Of a stretch of DNA of 64,000 nucleotides, positions 59,396 to 64,000 are shown in pieces. Positions within the stretch are counted from its first letter, which is position 1, and every line of letters starts with the position of its first letter. Origin of the DNA: Sinorhizobium shofinae (GTDB lineage: Bacteria; Pseudomonadota; Alphaproteobacteria; Rhizobiales; Rhizobiaceae); NCBI GenBank assembly GCA_001704765.1, contig MBFK01000187.1, positions 1-64,000 on the forward strand, in the 5' to 3' direction. The translations under genes were made by a program, and so were the position numbers. Under the pieces are notes generated by a model. The model did no database searches and had not been told where the DNA came from. It saw only the letters and a program-made list of their open reading frames with translations.

Positions 59396-60492
59396 GACTT
59401 GGCATCCACCTTGAGGAGCACGTCGATCAGCAGCAGCATGGTCAGCGCCTGGCCGTAGGGGGTCGGCAGGTTCGGGATCCGCCGGTAGAAGTCGAGGTCG
59501 TGGCCCATTGGCGTTCCGTCTGAAACGCCCTGGACGACACCTTCCGCGTCGATCTGCCCGAGCACCGCCATCAGGGCCCGATCGGCGTGAACACGGTCTT
59601 CCTGTCTCAGGATGCCGGCTTCGATGCCGCGCAGGATGCCGTAGGCGATACCCGCGGTGGCGGAAGTCTCCAGAGGCGATGTCGGGTCGTTGACGAGCGT
59701 GTGAAACATGCCGTCATCGCGCTGATGACGCTTCAGCGCACGGACCTGACTGGCGAGCACATTGGAGAGGAAACGCTTGTCGCTGGGGTTGAGCGAGGGC
59801 ACGAGCTCGAAAAGCTCGGGGATCGCGACGGTGATCCAGGCATTGCCCCGTGCCCAGAAAGCCTTGGCGAAGTTGTGGCGGCCGTTGAATGTCCAGCCGT
59901 GATACCAGAGGCCGGTGGCAGGGTCGGAGAGATACCGCGTGTGGATCATGAATTGGTAGACCGCCTCGTCGATCCAGTCGCGGCGATCGCAGATCACGCC
60001 GGCGCGGGCGAGGAACAGGCAGGCCATGAACAGCGTGTCGTCCCAGAGCTCGCCGTCGTTCAACCGCTCCTTGACCACGTGCTGGAAGCCGCCGTCCTCG
60101 GTCTTGGGCAGGCTATTGACGAGCCAGTCGGCCCAGTCCTCGACGAGTGCCCGGAAATCGGGGCGGTCGACATGCTCGGTCAGGATGACAAGCGGCAGCA
60201 TCGGCGCGGAGCTGTTGATCTGGCGCGGCGGCAGGCCGCGGTCGATCTGCCAGGCATACCAGGCGACGAGATCGCCGATTGCCTTGCTATCACCGGTGGC
60301 GATCGCGCGGCGCAGGAAGCCATAGAGACCGACGCCGACCTCCCAATCCCATTCGTCGAACTGGATGCCGCCGGCATGATCCGTGCCGACGAGACCTTCC
60401 TTGATACCCTTGAGGCGGCTGAAGGCGGCCGCGACCTTGTCGATCTTGGTCTTGAGCGTCGATCGCTCGATGCTGATCTGGTTCATCTGCAT
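59392..60492 (-). CDS. GH105/GH88-like unsaturated galacturonyl hydrolase
   Basis: I use ATG 60492, 7 bases after the stop of the upstream gene; ATG 60486 is also possible. The 366-residue product is an (alpha/alpha)6 barrel like YteR/YesR: DDTLFMACLFLARAGVI (catalytic Asp), YHGWTFNGRHNFAKAFWARG then NAWITVAIPELFELVP, and ETSATAGIAYGILRGIEAG. Such enzymes release 4-deoxy-uronate from unsaturated rhamnogalacturonan or pectin disaccharides made by lyases. Cytoplasmic. This indicates that the imported substrates include lyase products. Confidence 0.84.
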   Translation of the reverse strand: MQMNQISIERSTLKTKIDKVAAAFSRLKGIKEGLVGTDHAGGIQFDEWDWEVGVGLYGFLRRAIATGDSKAIGDLVAWYAWQIDRGLPPRQINSSAPMLPLVILTEHVDRPDFRALVEDWADWLVNSLPKTEDGGFQHVVKERLNDGELWDDTLFMACLFLARAGVICDRRDWIDEAVYQFMIHTRYLSDPATGLWYHGWTFNGRHNFAKAFWARGNAWITVAIPELFELVPSLNPSDKRFLSNVLASQVRALKRHQRDDGMFHTLVNDPTSPLETSATAGIAYGILRGIEAGILRQEDRVHADRALMAVLGQIDAEGVVQGVSDGTPMGHDLDFYRRIPNLPTPYGQALTMLLLIDVLLKVDAKS

Positions 60493-60499
60493 GGTCCAC

Positions 60500-63022
60500 T
60501 CATGAATAGAAGAGACGGTCCGACCGATCGGCGGGACCGGCGCTGTCGAAGGTGATTTCGGGCTTCGGCTGCCCGTGGTTGAAGGCCAGCGGCTCTCCGC
60601 CGAGCGTGAAGGCACCGTCATAGGCGAGCCGCAATGCCGACCGATCCGGAGGCGTGACCGAGAGCGCGCGTCGATCGGGGTCGAAGGTCACGACGGTTGA
60701 GCGAATCTTCTCGCGGAAACGCTGGAAATCGCTGTCGCTGCCGCAGCCGACCGCGCCGAGCCAGCCGCAGAGGCGTCCCTCGGAGCGGACCTCCCGTCCG
60801 GCGGTGGCACCCTTTGTGACCATCGTGATGCCGTTGGTGGCGTGAAGGGCGGCGAAGCCGGCGCCCGATCGGACGATCAGCCAATTATCCTCGACCAGGA
60901 TCTCGTCGAGACCGTCACGACCGAGATAGGCGTGCGTCCAGCCGTTGCGATGGTCTTGGGTGTCGAAGATCATCAGCGCTAGGTCCCGATGCTGGGCGAC
61001 ACGCGGAAGGACGCCGCTGCCCGCCCAATAGGAGGGCCGCTGGGTGCCCCACGGATCGTCCTCGCCCGCGTGGTTCACCCAAAGCCGCGCCATCGGATGG
61101 CCCGCAAGGCGGATGTCCATGACGTGCTGCTGGTGCCCCTTCTGGCCGGTCTTGTGGTCGACGACGGTCGAAAGCTGTGCCGCCTCGTTCTTGAAGAGAA
61201 CGAGCTTGCCGGCATCCAGCCCCTGCGCGTAGCGGGCCTCGATGGCACGACCGGGTTCCAGCCGCGCGAGCCGAGTAAGATGGGCCGGCGGGACATAGTC
61301 CGAGCAGCAGAACATCGGCAGCGAGGCAACGCCCCCGTTAAGCCATCCTTCGCCGAAGGCGACCTCGGAAAAAGGGGCGAGCTCGGTCAACGGCCCGGCT
61401 CGCAGCTCCTTGTCGTAGGCACGCCCCTGGGAGCCGGCCGGCACGCCGGCAAGCGTATGCAGCGCGATCATTTCGAAGATCAGGTCGAGCTGGTGGCGGG
61501 CGCGGCCCGCGAGCGCGGGCTCCGCCCAATGTTCGAGCGCGAGGAGGCCGATGAAGTCGATCGGGTAATAGGCGGCCGAGTTCCATTCCGCCAACCCATG
61601 CGCTTCGACGCTGTCGAACCATCGGTGAAGGCGCGCTTTGGCGAGTGCTGCCTGCTCGCGTCCGCTCCGCCCCGAAGCCTCGAAGACCGCGTCTGGCAGG
61701 AACTCGCCGGCCAGCAACTGGCTCGTATGGAAGCACAGCACATGGTTCTCGCTCCAGAACCACATGACGTCGTTGCCGGGCTCGTCCACCCAGTAGCGGT
61801 AGCCGAGGACCGATGCCCGGATCTTCTCGACGGTCTCCGGACCAAGGCGCTCGCCATAGGCGCGGACGAGCCAGAGCAGCGGCACCAGGACGAAGTCGGA
61901 ACAATCCTCGCGCTGGTCGATCGATCGCAGCGTCGTCGAGATGATGCGGTCGATCGTTGTCCTGTCGTCGCTGCCGGCGGCGACCATGGCGAGGGCCTGG
62001 CCGACGCGTTCTGCGCCGTGACGGGCACTGAAATCGCGGGCGGTTAGCTTTCGCTCGGCGACGGCGGCGGCCGTCGTGCCCGGCGAAAGCCGGCTGAGGA
62101 AGGCCGCGTCGATGACCCGGGTCACGGTGCCCACGCCGGATCCGATCGTCAGCCGCACGCCGTGATAGCCGTCGGGGATGCCAAGCGTTTCGGGGACGGA
62201 AAGCCGAGTCTCGGCTGCGCCGAGCGTCGCTGCGGCCCGGGCGAGAACGGCCCGGTCGTGGCCATGGCTATAGACCTCGACAGAAAGCGGAAGGTCGCTT
62301 CCGGGCGGGGCGTCGAAGACGAGTTCGAGCGCCGACCTGACGAAGACGTCGCGGCTCGGTCGGACGTCGCGTACGAGTGCGGCAAGGCGGCCGACCTCAT
62401 CGCTGTCGAGGGGGACCGGCAGGACGACCGTCAGCGGCGCCTCATCCAGAAGCTCGAGTTCGAAGAACCAGATCGTGTCCCTTTCGGCGAGGTCCTCCGT
62501 GTGCAGCAGGATGTCATTGTCGCCGGGTTGAAGCTCGAGCGTCACGTCGGAGGTGCTCTCGACATTGCGGCGGAAGGGCTCGAAGCGCACCTGCTCCACG
62601 CCGTTCACCCAGATGCGCACGCCGCCGCAGGTCCGGAGCCTGAGGCGAAGTCTGCGCGGGGCATCGGTTCGGAAGGTGCCTTTCAGCCATCGGCGGATAT
62701 GGGTCGGCACATGCCAGAAGCCGGTGAACTCGACGCGACGGTTGGACCCCGGCAGGTTCAGATGCGCAGTCGGCCAGTCGCTTTCCGGTTCGATCGCGCG
62801 GGCGACCATCTCGGCCCAGAAGGCTTTTCGGCAGGGCAGGTCGCCCACATCGACGAAGCCGTTGATGAAGCGGTAGTTGACGCGGTCTTCCGCGGGCGCC
62901 GCGGTGCCGGGGAAGCCGGAGCTGATCAGATCGGACACGATCCAGGCGGTGATCGTCTCGCCCTTCGAGACCTCATAGGTCGGATCAAGAGACACTGCCT
63001 CAATCGGGGAATTGCCCATCAT
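60500..63022 (-). CDS. Large carbohydrate-active protein of unrecognised family (840 residues)
   Basis: ATG 63022 has GGAGG 6 bases upstream. The N-terminal ~210 residues look like two beta-sandwich parts with carbohydrate-binding character (RFINGFVDVGDLPCRKAFWA, GVRIWVNGVEQVRFEPFRRN, LELQPGDNDILLHTEDLAER). The middle (about 340-640) is helical and barrel-like, with DEPGNDVMWFWSENHVLCFH and AEWNSAAYYPIDFIGLLAL; the end is beta-rich (WAGSGVLPRVAQHRDLALMI). The helical barrel plus beta-sandwich order recalls polysaccharide lyases and heparinase II/III-like enzymes, but I do not recognise the family. No signal peptide. First gene of the pectin operon, 7 bases before GH105. Confidence 0.7.
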   Translation of the reverse strand: MMGNSPIEAVSLDPTYEVSKGETITAWIVSDLISSGFPGTAAPAEDRVNYRFINGFVDVGDLPCRKAFWAEMVARAIEPESDWPTAHLNLPGSNRRVEFTGFWHVPTHIRRWLKGTFRTDAPRRLRLRLRTCGGVRIWVNGVEQVRFEPFRRNVESTSDVTLELQPGDNDILLHTEDLAERDTIWFFELELLDEAPLTVVLPVPLDSDEVGRLAALVRDVRPSRDVFVRSALELVFDAPPGSDLPLSVEVYSHGHDRAVLARAAATLGAAETRLSVPETLGIPDGYHGVRLTIGSGVGTVTRVIDAAFLSRLSPGTTAAAVAERKLTARDFSARHGAERVGQALAMVAAGSDDRTTIDRIISTTLRSIDQREDCSDFVLVPLLWLVRAYGERLGPETVEKIRASVLGYRYWVDEPGNDVMWFWSENHVLCFHTSQLLAGEFLPDAVFEASGRSGREQAALAKARLHRWFDSVEAHGLAEWNSAAYYPIDFIGLLALEHWAEPALAGRARHQLDLIFEMIALHTLAGVPAGSQGRAYDKELRAGPLTELAPFSEVAFGEGWLNGGVASLPMFCCSDYVPPAHLTRLARLEPGRAIEARYAQGLDAGKLVLFKNEAAQLSTVVDHKTGQKGHQQHVMDIRLAGHPMARLWVNHAGEDDPWGTQRPSYWAGSGVLPRVAQHRDLALMIFDTQDHRNGWTHAYLGRDGLDEILVEDNWLIVRSGAGFAALHATNGITMVTKGATAGREVRSEGRLCGWLGAVGCGSDSDFQRFREKIRSTVVTFDPDRRALSVTPPDRSALRLAYDGAFTLGGEPLAFNHGQPKPEITFDSAGPADRSDRLFYS

Positions 63023-63043
63023 AGACCGCCTCCCATCGATCGT

Positions 63044-63059
63044 ATGAAAATATTTTCAT
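63044..63059. promoter_or_regulatory. Putative LacI operator 1
   Basis: ATGAAAATATTTTCAT is a perfect 16-bp palindrome 22 bases upstream of the 840-residue gene. It is nearly identical to operator 2 at 63185-63200. Size and symmetry fit a LacI/GalR-type site; binding by the regulator at 53708 is inferred. Confidence 0.7.
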
Positions 63060-63184
63060 TATGGCGAAGCGGCACCTAAAACACGTCGCCGCGAAGTTTC
63101 CGCAAAACAAACAGCTTGACGTTTGTACTGTCAAGTCGCAAAAAGGTGAAAATCGAATTTGGGAGAGGAGCTCCGGTTCGGTTT

Positions 63185-63200
63185 ATGAAAATGTTTTCAT
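63185..63200. promoter_or_regulatory. Putative LacI operator 2
   Basis: ATGAAAATGTTTTCAT differs from operator 1 by one base and ends 14 bases before the binding-protein start, overlapping the expected leader. The two sites are 141 bases apart centre to centre, close to a whole number of helical turns (about 13.4), so looping is possible but not certain. Confidence 0.68.
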
Positions 63201-63214
63201 AAGGGAGGATGAGC

Positions 63215-64000
63215 ATGTCGAAGCTCTTTTCGGGCGTCAGCGCACTTGTTTTCGCCGGCTTCGTCGGCGTGGCCTCGGCTCAGGCCGAAACCAAGACGAT
63301 CACATTCCTGTTTACGGATGATGACCAGGGCTATGTCCAGCGCATGGCCGAGCTCAGCAAGGAATTCGAGACCACCCATCCGGACGTGAAAGTCAATTTC
63401 GTTTCGTCCGGCTATGACGCCGTCGCCAAGCAGTTGCCGGTGCAGCTTGCGGTCGGCGAGGGCCCCGATCTCGCCAAGATCACCGATTGGCAGCTCGCGC
63501 CCTATTATCTGGATATGCGCCCCTACATGAAGGATCCGGAAGCTTACGCCAAGCTCCACGGCGCAAGCCTCGAGCAGCTGCGTTTGCCCGGGATCAACGA
63601 GCCGAATTCCATCAACGGCTATGTGGCGTCGCAGACGCTCAACCTCCCCTTCGTCAACAAGACGCTGTTCGAGCAGGCCGGCGAGCCCCTGCCCGGGCCG
63701 AAGGCGACGCTGACGGAAATCGTCGAAGCCTCGGCGCGGGTCGCGAAGGCAACGGGCGTGCAGGTTCCGTTCACTATGGACCGCTCGGGCCACCGCTTTT
63801 CGGGTGCGGCCTTCTCCTACGGTTCGACCTATGTGAAAAACGGCAAGTTCAGCTTCCCGGACGATGCGGCCAAGAAATACATCGCCGATCTTCACGCCTG
63901 GACCCAGGACGGCAGCTTCCCCAAGGAGATGTGGGGCGCGGCCGGCGGATCGCAGTACAAGAACATGGGTGACGAGTTCGTCAACGGCAATGTGGTGACC
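63215..64000 (+). CDS. Sugar ABC transporter substrate-binding protein, cut by window edge
   Basis: ATG 63215 is chosen: GGGAGG (63203-63208) gives 6-base spacing, whereas the in-frame ATG at 63209 is too close. The first 262 residues are visible with no stop. A signal peptide (MSKLFSGVSALVFAGFVGVA, cleavage near SAQAE) precedes an extracellular solute-binding family 1 fold: TITFLFTDDDQGYVQRMAEL, GEGPDLAKITDWQLAPYYLD, TLNLPFVNKTLFEQAG. Divergent from the pectin operon, it should capture pectin-derived sugar for the permeases at 54779-56829. The 3' end is outside the window. Confidence 0.9.
   Translation, partial: MSKLFSGVSALVFAGFVGVASAQAETKTITFLFTDDDQGYVQRMAELSKEFETTHPDVKVNFVSSGYDAVAKQLPVQLAVGEGPDLAKITDWQLAPYYLDMRPYMKDPEAYAKLHGASLEQLRLPGINEPNSINGYVASQTLNLPFVNKTLFEQAGEPLPGPKATLTEIVEASARVAKATGVQVPFTMDRSGHRFSGAAFSYGSTYVKNGKFSFPDDAAKKYIADLHAWTQDGSFPKEMWGAAGGSQYKNMGDEFVNGNVVT

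Overview
The window reads as accessory DNA of a fast-growing rhizobium of the Sinorhizobium/Ensifer type, probably a pSymB-like chromid or megaplasmid. The sequence basis is high-GC coding DNA, two copies of a RIME-like intergenic repeat (18485-18549 and 57950-58058), a UDP-glucuronate decarboxylase/UDP-xylose 4-epimerase polysaccharide operon, and a gene pair that closely resembles bgsBA (mixed-linkage beta-glucan synthesis). All functions are read from translated motifs and gene context; no database search was run.

Region 1 (1-17373) is loosely packed and decaying. It holds a class III cyclase, an orphan substrate-binding protein and a second receptor cyclase (2202-7183); a TetR regulator divergent from a saccharopine-dehydrogenase-like reductase with a clear palindromic operator (8536-10282); a YbaK-like protein ahead of a type I glutamine synthetase (10326-12341); and a series of broken genes: a small unknown protein, a Vgb-like beta-propeller, an SDR ghost, a glycogen-debranching N-terminal fragment and an RTX fragment.

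Region 2 (17374-30861) is a two-armed catabolic cluster around a TetR regulator. The left arm (minus strand) encodes a sugar ABC transporter and two Gfo/Idh/MocA dehydrogenases. The right arm (plus strand) encodes two more Gfo/Idh/MocA enzymes, a DUF993 aldolase-like protein, an enolase-superfamily protein and a xylose-isomerase-like TIM barrel. The same operator-like sequence, TAACYRTTTRGTTAC, precedes both arms. Together these suggest uptake, oxidation, dehydration and aldol cleavage of an unidentified sugar derivative.

Region 3 (31063-35627) holds an exported intradiol dioxygenase-like protein and a damaged arsenic-type island: ArsR, a flavoprotein with a Cys-rich tail, an MFS gene broken by a small internal inversion, and the tail of an Acr3-like arsenite pump.

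Region 4 (35715-53148) is a c-di-GMP and polysaccharide region. It has a uxs/uxe/glycosyltransferase/GH26-like operon divergent from an AraC regulator, then a tightly overlapping partner-switching operon (STAS protein, two HATPase-type proteins, a receptor PP2C/SpoIIE phosphatase and an unusual STAS-methyltransferase fusion), a GGDEF-EAL protein, and bgsB-bgsA. The arrangement recalls the SiaABCD system of pseudomonads but adds a methyltransferase branch; this is my main candidate for an undescribed system.

Region 5 (53708-64000) is a pectin-fragment use cluster: LacI regulator, ABC transporter, GH28, GH105 and an 840-residue protein of unknown family, with a divergent substrate-binding protein. 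Two copies of a near-identical ATGAAAAT/ATTTTCAT palindrome lie in the divergent promoter region.

Several broken frames (near 3916, 13427, 32984 and 49988) can each be repaired by restoring one base of a short G or C run. Assembly error should be excluded before calling these pseudogenes.
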